DNA of 27,865 nucleotides from CAADGU01 sp964467705 (GCA_964467705.1 CAYXUZ010000079.1:1-27865); one strand, 5' to 3'; numbered from the stretch's first letter, positions 7,247-15,280 are shown. Translations and numbers: made by a program. The notes: a model not told the origin generated them from the sequence alone.

Positions 7247-7897
7247 ATGGACAAACTGATTCGCGTCTTATTAGCCGATGACCATGCCGTTGTTCGCGCC
7301 GGTATTCGCCAGTTTTTAGAGCAGGCGGCTGATATTGCCGTCATTGCCGAAGCGGATGATGGCGAGATGGCCCGCAGCCTCATCGGCCAGCACAAACCGG
7401 ATGTGGCCGTGCTGGACATCCAGATGCCCAAAGCGACGGGCATTGAAGTTACCCGTTGGGTACGCACCCACCATCCAGATGTAGGTGTGTTGGTGCTGAC
7501 GGCTTATGATGACGATCCGTACGTCACGGCCGTGTTACAAGCCGGCGCCAACGGGTATGTCCTCAAAACGGCGATCCCCACCAGTATCATCCAGGCCGTG
7601 CGTGATGTGCATGAAGGCAAATCGGTGTTAGACCCGACCATCACCGGCCGTTTGTTGGCGCACATTGCTGGTCGCACCATGAGTGCCCCACCTGTGTATG
7701 AAGAGCTGACCGAACGCGAACGAGAAGTTTTGGCGCTGGCTGCCAAAGGCTATACCAACAAAGCTATCGGTGTGCAGTTGGGCATTAGCGACCGTACCGT
7801 GCAAGGCCACCTGGCGAAAATTTACCAAAAGCTAGACACGGGCAGCCGCACCGAAGCCGTGATGAAGGCCGTCTCCCTCGGCCTTATCGAACGGTAA
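7247..7897 (+). CDS. NarL/LuxR-type response regulator
   Basis: A 216-residue response regulator. The receiver has the acidic pair D11-D12 (LLADDH), phosphoacceptor D57 (VAVLDIQMP), T85 and K107 (NGYVLK), so it should be phosphorylatable. A LuxR-type helix-turn-helix follows (LTEREREVLALAAKGYTNKAIG...RTVQGHLAKIYQKL, from about 150). ATG 7247 is chosen because the receiver begins directly after it; no strong ribosome site is visible. The histidine kinase gene begins 73 bp downstream in the same direction and is its likely partner. Divergent from the copper-protein operon, which is a plausible target. Confidence 0.92.
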   Translation: MDKLIRVLLADDHAVVRAGIRQFLEQAADIAVIAEADDGEMARSLIGQHKPDVAVLDIQMPKATGIEVTRWVRTHHPDVGVLVLTAYDDDPYVTAVLQAGANGYVLKTAIPTSIIQAVRDVHEGKSVLDPTITGRLLAHIAGRTMSAPPVYEELTEREREVLALAAKGYTNKAIGVQLGISDRTVQGHLAKIYQKLDTGSRTEAVMKAVSLGLIER

Positions 7898-7906
7898 TCG
7901 GTGAAC

Positions 7907-7967
7907 GGTAATCGGTAATCAGTTACACTTCCGACCACCGATTACCGATCACTGATAACCGATTACC
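7907..7967. repeat. Inverted repeat between response regulator and histidine kinase genes
   Basis: GGTAATCGGTAATCAGT (7907-7923) pairs with ACTGATAACCGATTACC (7951-7967) with one mismatch. Both arms contain further short copies of the GGTAATCGGT theme, which also reaches back into the regulator's stop codon. The right arm ends 3 bp before the kinase ATG, so a folded mRNA could mask its start. Confidence 0.7.
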
Positions 7968-7970
7968 ATT

Positions 7971-9677
7971 ATGAAACACCGCCCCAGTCTACCCCTCCAA
8001 CTTTTTATCCTCATCGTTTTACCGCTAACGGCGCTGCTGCTGCTGATCGCCTTTGGCAGCCTGGGGCTGCACCAGCGTGCCATGCGCCATATGGTGGGCG
8101 AACGTGACGAGCGTGCCACCCGCGCTGCGGCCTCGGCCATTGCCGAGCAAATCAATCACCGCCGCTCGGCCATTCGCAGCGTGGCCTTGCACGCCGCCAA
8201 CGTGGACGCCGGGCCGGCGCACGCACTGACCGACGCTGCTTTTCTACTGCCAGATTTTGAAGGAGGTATGGCCCTCTTTGCGGCCAATGGCGAGCGGCTG
8301 GCAGCTTCCACGGATGCCGCCTTATGGCAGATGGTGGTCCTGCCTGAGCCGCCAACAGCATCTGCGGGCCGGGAAAGTTATTTTTTACCGCCAGTTACCG
8401 ATCCGGAGAGCGGGGAGGTGTTTACGCTGGTGGCGGCGACGGAGGGGGAGGTCACGGCCGTCGGCGCATTTTCCGCCACTTCACTGGCGCGCCGGGCGCT
8501 GGCCGACATCTTTGGCGGCCACGAGCAGGCCGCCGTCTACGTGGTCACCGCCGAAGGCGACACATTGTACCATACCGGTATGTTGCCCTGGGGCGATACC
8601 ACGCCTCTGGCGCAGCCCGGCGCGGCCGATGCCCTGCGCGGCGAAAGCGGCGCCACCTACCTGACGATTGAGGGCGAGGAACACGTTGTTGCCTTTAGCC
8701 CCATTTCGCCGGTTGGTTGGGCGCTGGTGCTGGCCGAACCCTGGCGCGCCACCAGCGATCCCCTGCTGCGCACCACCGAACTGGCCCCACTCATCCTCAT
8801 CCCGGCGCTGGTGGTGGCGCTGCTGGCTTTGTGGTTTGGCGTGCGTCAGGTGGTACGGCCGTTGCAAACCCTGGAACAAAAGGCGACCCAACTGGGTTGG
8901 GGTGATTTTGCCGCCATTGAAGAGCCGGTGGGCGGCATCAACGAAATCCAGCGCCTGCAAACGGAACTGATTCACATGGCGCGCAAAGTGCAGTTGGCGC
9001 AGCAAAGTTTACGTGGCTACCTGGGCGCTGTCACCACCGGGCAGGAGGAAGAACGCCGCCGCCTAGCCCGTGACCTGCACGATGATACCATCCAGTCACT
9101 CATTGCCCTGAACCAGCAAATTCAACTGGCGCAGATGGCCGCCGCCGCAGCGGACGCCGATGAGACCTCGGAGGCCAGATTGGCCACGATGCAGCAAATG
9201 ACCGGGCAGATGATGACCGATCTGCGCCGCCTGATTCACCATTTGCGGCCGATTTACCTGGAAGATTTGGGGCTGGTTCCCGCCCTGCAAATGTTGGCGC
9301 GGGACATGAGCCAGACGATGGGGATAACCGTCTCGTTTGCCGCCGACGGCGCGGCGCAGCGGCTGCCGCCAGAGGTGGAACTGGCGCTGTATCGCATTGC
9401 TCAGGAAGGTTTGCGCAATGTGGCCCGCCATGCCCAGGCCAGCCAGGCAGAGGTGCGCCTGGCGTTTGACGATGCGGCAGTCTGCCTGACTATCTGGGAT
9501 GACGGGCGTGGTTTTGTTGTGCCCGAAAGCCCGGCAGAAATAGCCTCAATCGGGCACTTTGGCCTGCTGGGGGTGCAGGAACGGGCGGAGGCGATTGAGG
9601 CGCGGCTGCACATTGAGTCGGCGGCGGGGGCGGGGACGGTGCTGAGGGTGCAACGGCCGTTGTTCCTGACCAGGTGA
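7971..9677 (+). CDS. Membrane sensor histidine kinase (NarL-family partner)
   Basis: A 568-residue sensor kinase: TM1 (about 10-33), an extracytoplasmic Cache-like domain (about 34-268), TM2 (about 270-290), HAMP linker, a HisKA_3 dimerisation helix with the phosphorylated His at H370 (RRRLARDLHDDTIQSL), and a HATPase domain (N-box NVARHA, G-box DDGRGF, then GHFGLLGVQERAE). This is the NarX/DegS/LiaS class that pairs with NarL-type regulators, such as the one encoded immediately upstream. The signal is unknown; the surrounding copper genes suggest copper or periplasmic redox state, which is inference. The gene ends with TGA inside an 8-bp tandem repeat. Confidence 0.92.
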   Translation: MKHRPSLPLQLFILIVLPLTALLLLIAFGSLGLHQRAMRHMVGERDERATRAAASAIAEQINHRRSAIRSVALHAANVDAGPAHALTDAAFLLPDFEGGMALFAANGERLAASTDAALWQMVVLPEPPTASAGRESYFLPPVTDPESGEVFTLVAATEGEVTAVGAFSATSLARRALADIFGGHEQAAVYVVTAEGDTLYHTGMLPWGDTTPLAQPGAADALRGESGATYLTIEGEEHVVAFSPISPVGWALVLAEPWRATSDPLLRTTELAPLILIPALVVALLALWFGVRQVVRPLQTLEQKATQLGWGDFAAIEEPVGGINEIQRLQTELIHMARKVQLAQQSLRGYLGAVTTGQEEERRRLARDLHDDTIQSLIALNQQIQLAQMAAAAADADETSEARLATMQQMTGQMMTDLRRLIHHLRPIYLEDLGLVPALQMLARDMSQTMGITVSFAADGAAQRLPPEVELALYRIAQEGLRNVARHAQASQAEVRLAFDDAAVCLTIWDDGRGFVVPESPAEIASIGHFGLLGVQERAEAIEARLHIESAAGAGTVLRVQRPLFLTR

Positions 9678-9700
9678 CAAGGTGACGGGGTGACAAGGTG
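9673..9700 (+). repeat. 8-bp tandem repeat at kinase 3' end
   Basis: GGTGACAA, GGTGACGG, GGTGACAA and a partial GGTG follow one another and include the kinase stop codon (TGA 9675-9677). Slippage here would change the last codons only. No function is evident. Confidence 0.7.
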
Positions 9701-9784
9701 TGCTGGGCTGGCAGGCTATTTGGCGGGGGAAGGGTAGGCAAAATGACCCTGCAAGTCTGTCTAAAATGCTGGTAACATAGGCGG

Positions 9785-10432
9785 ATGCAACCGCCGCCGC
9801 CATTTACGCGCATTATCATTCTGGCTGAGGCCACGCTGCCGCGTCTGGCCTGGGTGGCGCTGTTGGAACGGCAGCCCGGGCTGGTGGTGGCGGGCACGGC
9901 CGTTCACCTGGATGATGTGTTGTCTATGCCGCCAACCGGTGGGGACACGGCCGTACTCCTTGACCTTCCCCCTATGCAACCCGATCAACTTGTCCGGCTG
10001 GCACAGGCGCTGCCCACTTATGGCCTGCTCTGTCTGGTTGATACTTACGATCTGTCGCCCATTGTGGCGCTGCTGCAAGCCGGTGCAACTGGCGTACTGA
10101 GCCGTGACGCTTCCCTGTCGGAATTGGCGCGGGCGCTGATCGCGGTGGGGCGCGGTGAAATAGTGCTGCCGCCTTCATTGGCTGTCCGCGCTTTGACGGC
10201 TCTGGCGCGTGGTGAAGCAACACAGCCGCGCCACCCGGAGACGCTCACCGACCGGGAACGGGACGTGTTGGCCCTGCTGGCCCAGGGATTGACCAACAAA
10301 GATATTGCCCAATCGCTGTTTCTGAGCGTGCGTACTATTGAGGCACACCTGCGCAATATCTACGGCAAACTCAATGTAGGCTCGCGTACGGAAGCCGTCT
10401 TGTGGGCGGTGCAGCATGGCTTGGGTGCATGA
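9785..10432 (+). CDS. LuxR-type regulator with atypical receiver
   Basis: A 215-residue protein with a good C-terminal LuxR helix-turn-helix (LTDRERDVLALLAQGLTNKDIAQ...RTIEAHLRNIYGKL). The receiver is divergent: the usual DD pair is replaced by A15-E16 (ILAEATLP), the phosphoacceptor position is kept (D60 in AVLLDLP), the usual MP that follows is PP, and the conserved lysine is R107 (GVLSRD). It may be regulated in an atypical or phosphorylation-independent way. It lies downstream of the sensor kinase and upstream of the unknown gene and CopB. ATG 9785 is chosen at the start of the receiver; the ribosome site is weak. Confidence 0.85.
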   Translation: MQPPPPFTRIIILAEATLPRLAWVALLERQPGLVVAGTAVHLDDVLSMPPTGGDTAVLLDLPPMQPDQLVRLAQALPTYGLLCLVDTYDLSPIVALLQAGATGVLSRDASLSELARALIAVGRGEIVLPPSLAVRALTALARGEATQPRHPETLTDRERDVLALLAQGLTNKDIAQSLFLSVRTIEAHLRNIYGKLNVGSRTEAVLWAVQHGLGA

Positions 10433-10519
10433 TCATGTTGGCAAAGTGTGGCCGGTGTCCTCACCGCGCCACTACGTAATTTCACCTAGATCAAGAACCG
10501 CGCTTTCACCGTATCGGTC

Positions 10520-11170
10520 ATGGTGGCAGCAACCTATCATAGCGTTATGAGAAGTGGTGACACACACGAACCAGAAAATCGAACCCGGATTGCCGTTCTA
10601 GGTACGTTGGCGGAGTTTCACGTGGACCCACTGCCGTATGACCTGGCGGCGCTGGTAGACCTGGTGGCAGGCATCAACCCGGACTTGCTTTGCCTGGACA
10701 TGACATTGGCGCAATGGCAGCGGCAGGATTTCAGCCAGTTATCGGCGGAATACAGCCAGGCATTGCTGCCGCTGGCAGCGCAGACAGACATGGTGGTAGT
10801 GCCCATTGGCGGCGACGAGATGATGCCACGGGCCACGGCCGTCGGCTGGCGCAGCGTGGGCATCCGATGGGCACGACGGGTGTTAGGCTGGGTTCAAGCT
10901 GGCGCTTCTGGCCCCGATGCCATTAACCAGGGCTGGCGGCATGATTGGGGTAATACCCTGTACACGCTTACCCGCCGCCTGGCTGGCGACACGGCCGTTC
11001 ATGCCTACCATGCCCACATCGAACAACTGGCACAGGCGGCGCTGCAAGTGGCCGAACGCAATCCCGGCAGCCGTATTCTGGTCGTGAGCAACATTCAATA
11101 CTGTCATCACATTCGCCCCTGGTTGCAGCAGCAGCCGGGTCTTATTGAAACATCGTATGCAGAGCTATGA
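10520..11170 (+). CDS. Conserved-looking protein of unknown function upstream of copB-like gene
   Basis: A 216-residue, soluble-looking protein I do not recognise. Visible elements: a hydrophobic strand then GTLAEFH near the N-terminus, NPDLLCLDMT, PIGGDEMMPRA, a His/Tyr patch HAYHAHIEQL and, near the end, RILVVSNIQYCHHIRPWL. The order (N-terminal GT..x..H, a KPD/NPD-like strand, a C-terminal VV...H..I strand) is faintly like the TraB/TIKI/ChaN/EreA superfamily, but this is speculation. The start is uncertain: ATG 10520, or ATG 10547, which begins closer to the conserved part. The stop (ATGA, 11167-11170) lies 11 bp before the CopB start, so the two are probably translated from one message. 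Confidence 0.7.
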   Translation: MVAATYHSVMRSGDTHEPENRTRIAVLGTLAEFHVDPLPYDLAALVDLVAGINPDLLCLDMTLAQWQRQDFSQLSAEYSQALLPLAAQTDMVVVPIGGDEMMPRATAVGWRSVGIRWARRVLGWVQAGASGPDAINQGWRHDWGNTLYTLTRRLAGDTAVHAYHAHIEQLAQAALQVAERNPGSRILVVSNIQYCHHIRPWLQQQPGLIETSYAEL

Positions 11171-11181
11171 GAGGTGACAAA

Positions 11182-13309
11182 ATGACCGAAAAAACACACA
11201 ACCATCAACACGGGGCGACGGCCGTTGCCCCCCAATCAACAGACCACAACCATCACCAACACCACGCGCCAATGGATCACAATGACCATGACGCCCATCA
11301 GGGCCATGAGATGCAGCATGATCAGAGTAAACACGCCGGACATGGCGGGCACGGCAGCCACGCCGGGCACGAGATCATGTTCCGCAATCGCTTTTGGGTG
11401 TCGCTGGTCTTGAGCATCCCTGTTCTGTACTTCAGCCCCATGCTGCAACATTGGCTGGGCTTCACGGCCGTTACCTTCCCCGGCAGTGCGTGGATTGCGC
11501 CCGTGCTGTCGGTGGTGATTTTCTTCTACGGCGGCCTGCCCTTCCTGCAAATGGCCACCTGGGAACTGCGCGAAAAGCAGCCGGGCATGATGACCCTCAT
11601 CTCCCTGGCGATCACGGTGGCCTTCGTCTACAGCGTGGCTACCCTTTTTGCCGATTTGGGTGAGAGTTTCTTTTGGGAACTGGTGACATTGATTGACGTG
11701 ATGCTGTTGGGACACTGGCTGGAAATGCGCAGCGTGCGCCAGGCATCTGGGGCGCTGGATGAATTGGCAAAGCTGATGCCGGATGAAGCGGAACGGATTG
11801 GCGCCGACGGCCGTGTCGAAAAAATCGCCGCCGCCCAATTGCAAAAAGGCGATCTGGTGCTGGTGCGCCCCGGCGGCAGCATTCCCGCCGACGGCGAAGT
11901 CAGCGATGGCAGTTCCGATGTGAACGAAGCCATGATCACCGGCGAATCTAAACCGGTGAAAAAGGAGCCGGGCAGCCGGGTCATTGGCGGCACAGTGAAC
12001 GAAGGCAGCGGCAGTTTGCGTATCGTTGTCACCGCCACCGGCGACGAGACGGCGCTGTCGGGCATTATGCGCCTGGTACAAGAAGCGCAGGCGAGCAAAT
12101 CGAAAACGCAGTTATTGGCCGACAAGGCGGCGGCGTTCTTGTTTTATGCGGCATTGGCGGCGGCGGTGCTGACGGCCGTGCTCTGGACGATTGCCACGGG
12201 CTTCAATGTGGAAGTATTGTCTCGTGTCGTCACCGTGCTGGTTATTGCCTGTCCCCATGCGCTGGGGTTGGCGGTACCGCTGGTAGTCGCCATCACCACA
12301 GCGCTGTCGGCACGCAATGGCATCCTGGTGCGCGACCGGCGAGCGTTGGAAGCAGCGCGGGAAATAGACACCATCATTTTTGACAAGACGGGCACGCTGA
12401 CCAAAGGGGAACAGGGTGTGGTTGGCAGTATCACCGCGGCAGGCGTTTCCGCAGAAGAGGCGCTGGCGCTGGCGGCGGGACTTGAGGCCGACTCGGAACA
12501 TGCGATTGCCCGTGCGATTATGACGGCGGCGCAGGCGCGCGGCGTGGTTCCTGCCCCTGTGAGCGATTTTGCGGCGCTCAAAGGGCGGGGTGTGCAGGCG
12601 ATGGTGGGGGACACGGCCGTGACCATTGGCGGCCCCCGTCTGTTGGAATACCTGGAAATCGAACTGCCGTCAGACATTGCCACTTTTAGCCAGGAAGCTG
12701 GCAGCAAAGGACAGGCAGTTATCTACCTGATTCGCGGCCAGGAGGTCATCGCCGCCTTTGCTCTGGCCGATGTGATCCGTGAAGAAAGCCGCCAGGCCAT
12801 CCAAAAGCTGCACGAGATGGGCATTGAAGTCGCTATGTTGACCGGCGACAGCCAGGATGTAGCCAGAGCGGTAGCGGCTGAACTGAACATTGATCGTTAC
12901 TTTGCCGAAGTGCTGCCGGAAGATAAGGACAAAAAGGTGAGCGAACTGCAAAAGCAGGGTAAAAAAGTAGCGATGGTGGGCGATGGCGTCAACGACGCTC
13001 CGGCGCTCACCCGCGCCGACATCGGCATTGCCATCGGCAGCGGCACCGATGTGGCTGTGGAGNNNNNNNNNNCAGTCGAACCCGCTGGACGTGGTGAAGA
13101 TCATCGAACTGAGCCGAGCCAGCCAGCGCAAGATGGTGCAGAATATCTGGTGGGCGGCGGGCTACAACATTGTGGCGATTCCCTTGGCGGCGGGCATACT
13201 GGCCCCCTGGGGCATCTTTATGCCCCCGGCCGTGGGCGCGCTGGTCATGTCTATAAGTACCATCATTGTGGCGCTTAATGCGCAGACGTTACGGCGAATG
13301 AGTTTGTAG
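11182..13309 (+). CDS. copB: CopB-type P1B-3 copper-exporting ATPase with His-rich N-terminus; internal assembly gap
   Basis: Heavy-metal P-type ATPase. The ion-binding helix carries C-P-H (357-359, VIACPHALG), the mark of the CopB/P1B-3 subgroup (Cu2+, Cu+, Ag+), not the CPC of CopA. Also seen: TGES, DKTGT (D401 is the phosphorylated Asp), TGDS, GDGVNDAPAL and a C-terminal MSIST in the last membrane helix. The N-terminus lacks CxxC domains and instead has 18 His in the first 63 residues. Ten Ns (13063-13072) interrupt ...GTDVAVE and QSNPLDVV; about seven codons (a TADIVLV-like stretch) are expected there, so the frame break is artificial. GAGGTGA precedes ATG 11182; ATG 11167 overlaps the upstream stop and is less likely. 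Confidence 0.93.
13063..13072. other. Assembly gap (10 N) inside copper ATPase
   Basis: Codons are complete on both sides: GAG ends at 13062 and CAG starts at 13073. The missing length must therefore be a multiple of three, which ten is not. Comparison with the family suggests about 21 bases are missing. Confidence 0.93.
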
Positions 13310-13330
13310 AATTGCAGTGGTTGATCACGC

Positions 13331-13369
13331 CAGACATCCGATTTTTTCAAAAAATCGGATGTCTGCTTT
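13331..13369 (+). terminator. Strong hairpin terminator after copB
   Basis: CAGACATCCGATTTTTT (13331-13347) and AAAAAATCGGATGTCTG (13349-13365) form a perfect 17-bp stem, folding in practice with an A/T-rich tip, followed by CTTTT. It lies 21 bp past the ATPase stop and 12 bp before the next ATG, so it likely separates copB from the cytochrome gene. The symmetrical A/T tip also allows action on the other strand. Confidence 0.8.
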
Positions 13370-13381
13370 TCAGGTGTTGCC

Positions 13382-13993
13382 ATGCGTTATAGTTATCTAG
13401 AGAAGTTTTTTCACTTTGTTGTCATTCCGAAGAGTCTTCGACGAGTAATCCCCACGCTGCCAATCAGAAAGATTCCTCACTGCGAAGACTTCGTTCGGAA
13501 TGACAGTAGAAAGGGTTTTTCTGGACAACACTGTTTCCTTATTTTGTGGGTACTGTTGGTGACAGCTTGCCAGGGGGCGGCCAATTTGTCGTCTGGTAGG
13601 GCGGGTGACACCCTTCCCACTCTCGCCCCCGCTGAAATCCGGTTGGGAAAAACTGTCTACGAGCAGCAATGCGCCAGTTGTCATGGCGTCAATCTGGAGG
13701 GACAGCCGGATTGGAAGGTGCAGAATGAAGATGGATCATTTCGCGCCCCGCCGCATGATGCCAGCGGGCACACCTGGCATCACGGCGACCAGACTTTGTT
13801 AGACGCTGTCCGGTTGGGTGGCGCCCGTTTGCAACCGATGAATGTCGTCAGTGCCATGCCCGCTTATGGGGAATTATTGAGCGAAGAAGAGATGACGGCC
13901 GTGTTGGTTTATATAAAGAGTACCTGGCCGGGAGACCTGCAACTTTATCAGTGGGAAGCCACCCTACGCGAGCAAACACGAGCGACAGAGTGA
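13382..13993 (+). CDS. Mono-haem cytochrome c lipoprotein
   Basis: A 203-residue class I cytochrome c: haem motif CASCH (97-101), distal Met candidate in SAMPAYG, and the closing helix LSEEEMTAVLVYIKSTW. The sequence FLILWVLLVTAC gives a lipoprotein signal with C63 modified. The N-terminal 45 or so residues are odd: they are translated from an inverted-repeat element (13421-13504) and there is no ATG between it and the lipobox. Either translation starts at ATG 13382 (AGGTG about 5 bp upstream) and the leader is unusually long, or the native start was lost to the element. It probably accepts electrons from, or donates them to, membrane or copper proteins. It ends 7 bp from a convergent gene with no visible terminator. 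Confidence 0.85.
   Translation: MRYSYLEKFFHFVVIPKSLRRVIPTLPIRKIPHCEDFVRNDSRKGFSGQHCFLILWVLLVTACQGAANLSSGRAGDTLPTLAPAEIRLGKTVYEQQCASCHGVNLEGQPDWKVQNEDGSFRAPPHDASGHTWHHGDQTLLDAVRLGGARLQPMNVVSAMPAYGELLSEEEMTAVLVYIKSTWPGDLQLYQWEATLREQTRATE
13421..13504. repeat. REP/MITE-like inverted repeat inside cytochrome N-terminal coding region
   Basis: Left arm GTCATTCCGAAGAGTCTTCG (from 13421) matches the reverse complement of the right arm ending GACTTCGTTCGGAATGAC (to 13504) with a small offset. The centre reads AGATTCCTCACTGCGAAG-like sequence. This style of short palindromic element is commonly dispersed between genes in bacteria, but here it is read through as protein. Confidence 0.75.
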
Positions 13994-14000
13994 AATTGGT

Positions 14001-14681
14001 TTAATTGGCGACAGCCAGGGTAGATTGCTGCTCCACTTCTATCTGGAAGAGGGATGCGGCCTCATGGCGGCTTTTGACTTCCAGTTTTTTCAAGATGTTA
14101 TGGACGTGATTTTTGACGGTGCCACACTCAATCACCAGTTTGTCCGCAATTTCCAGGTTAGTGCAGCCGGCAGTAATCAGTTCCAGTACCTCTTCCTCGC
14201 GCCCAGTTAATTCCTCGAGTTGCGAACCCCGAGTCTTGACAAAGGCCAGGGGCATTTCCAGATTGGCTAAGTGGGATAAACGGGACATCAGGGCGGCGGC
14301 GATGGCGGGGGAAATGATCGCTTTTTCTTGATAGGCGGCCTGTAATTTCTGCACCACATCTTCTAGCGATTCATCTTGTAGAATGTAGCCAGACGCGCCT
14401 GCTTCCACGTAACGGATGATGGTATGGGGACATTCGTCTACACCCAAGATCAGCACTTTGGTTTGGGGGTGGGTGATGCGCATTTCGTCGAGCAAATCAA
14501 AGGCGGTAGTATTTTCTAATTCCGTGCCCAATAATAGGACGTTGGCGTGGGGCAGCAGAAAATAAAGCTCTTCGGTGGTGGTGGCGCAGCCGACAACGTA
14601 CACATCGGCCATATTGTCGAGGGCGGTGCGCAACGAATCACAAATGAGGCGAGAAGGGTGGGCAAGCAACATGCGGATCAT
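14001..14681 (-). CDS. LuxR-type regulator with degenerate, probably non-phosphorylatable receiver
   Basis: A 226-residue protein. The helix-turn-helix is intact (LTGREEEVLELITAGCTNLEIAD...GTVKNHVHNILKKL). The receiver fold is recognisable but its chemistry is gone: the acidic pair is replaced (LLAHPSR), the phosphoacceptor strand reads VLLLGTEL with Gly at position 52 in place of Asp, and the lysine position is Q102 (GYILQDE). It therefore probably responds to partner binding, a ligand or expression level, not phosphorylation. AAGGAGA lies 8 bp before ATG 14681. The frame extends to 14741 only because a 54-bp dispersed repeat is translated there. It is the distal member of a four-gene minus-strand signalling block. 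Confidence 0.87.
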   Translation of the reverse strand: MIRMLLAHPSRLICDSLRTALDNMADVYVVGCATTTEELYFLLPHANVLLLGTELENTTAFDLLDEMRITHPQTKVLILGVDECPHTIIRYVEAGASGYILQDESLEDVVQKLQAAYQEKAIISPAIAAALMSRLSHLANLEMPLAFVKTRGSQLEELTGREEEVLELITAGCTNLEIADKLVIECGTVKNHVHNILKKLEVKSRHEAASLFQIEVEQQSTLAVAN

Positions 14682-14706
14682 GGGCAAAGTCTCCTTCGTA
14701 AATAAG

Positions 14707-14760
14707 TTTGTAGTAGGCAATTCATCGCCTGCTGAGGGCACTAAAGTGCCTACTACGAAC
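14707..14760 (+). repeat. 54-bp dispersed hairpin repeat, copy 1
   Basis: Runs from TTTGTAGTAGGC to GCCTACTACGAAC, itself an imperfect palindrome (GTAGTAGGC...GCCTACTAC). A second copy in the opposite orientation lies at 20916-20969 with about three mismatches. Both copies sit just upstream of a gene's ribosome site. Confidence 0.85.
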
Positions 14761-14824
14761 GAGTTTCATTCATTATGGGAGGAAACGGCCGTGTACCAAA
14801 TAGGGAATGAACCTACTGCAACCT

Positions 14825-14842
14825 GGGGAGAAACCCTACCTT
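14825..14842 (-). promoter_or_regulatory. Shared AAGGTAGGG...CCC motif, site A
   Basis: Reads AAGGTAGGGTTTCTCCCC on the minus strand, 144 bp upstream of the degenerate regulator's start at 14681. Similar sites lie at 15380-15398 and 18451-18469. Possible regulator binding site; see findings. Confidence 0.4.
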
Positions 14843-14884
14843 GTGGGCTAAAAATGGGGGGTCGCCGGGATTGAAGGTGACGGG

Positions 14885-15280
14885 TTAAAACGGGAATTGG
14901 CCGACATATGCGGCGCGAATGGCCGGAATCAGACTGCTATTGGCTTCCTGTTTCAAAATGTAACCGGCCGCCCCGTTTTGGCGCGCCTGCTGCACCAACA
15001 CGTTGTTATGATGCATGGAAAGCATGATGATCTGCGCCGGGAGGCCCAAAGCGTGGATTTCCCCGGCGGCGCGAATACCGTCCAGTTCGGGCATGGAAAC
15101 GTCCATCACAATGACATCAGGTTGGGTGGTTTGGGCTAATTGGATCGCTTCACGGCCGTTCGCGGCCGTACCCACCACTTCCATATCTGGCTCTCTGGAC
15201 AGCATGGCCACCACACTCTGGCGCACGATAGCATGGTCATCTACCACTATGATACGAATAGCTTGTTTCGAGATAGACAT
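14885..15280 (-). CDS. Receiver-only response regulator (NarL type lacking the DNA-binding domain)
   Basis: A 131-residue receiver domain with all expected residues: D14-D15 (VVDDH), phosphoacceptor D60 (VIVMDVSMP) and K110 (GYILK). It ends at ...AAYVGQFPF, exactly where a NarL-type protein would continue through a linker to its helix-turn-helix. No such domain is found in any frame downstream. It is either a genuine single-domain regulator acting as a phosphate sink or relay, or a truncated NarL-type protein. It lies in the signalling block downstream of the GAF kinase and its regulator, with 134 bp before it that hold motif site B. The ribosome site before ATG 15280 is weak. Confidence 0.82.
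   Translation of the reverse strand: MSISKQAIRIIVVDDHAIVRQSVVAMLSREPDMEVVGTAANGREAIQLAQTTQPDVIVMDVSMPELDGIRAAGEIHALGLPAQIIMLSMHHNNVLVQQARQNGAAGYILKQEANSSLIPAIRAAYVGQFPF

Noticed and set aside
11236..12081. Long antisense open frame under the copper ATPase
   Set aside because: High-GC shadow of copB in another frame; its translation is His/Gln-rich low-complexity with no domain or ribosome site.
13997..14001. Expected terminator between the convergent cytochrome and regulator genes
   Set aside because: Only 7 bp separate the genes and I found no hairpin; transcripts probably overlap.
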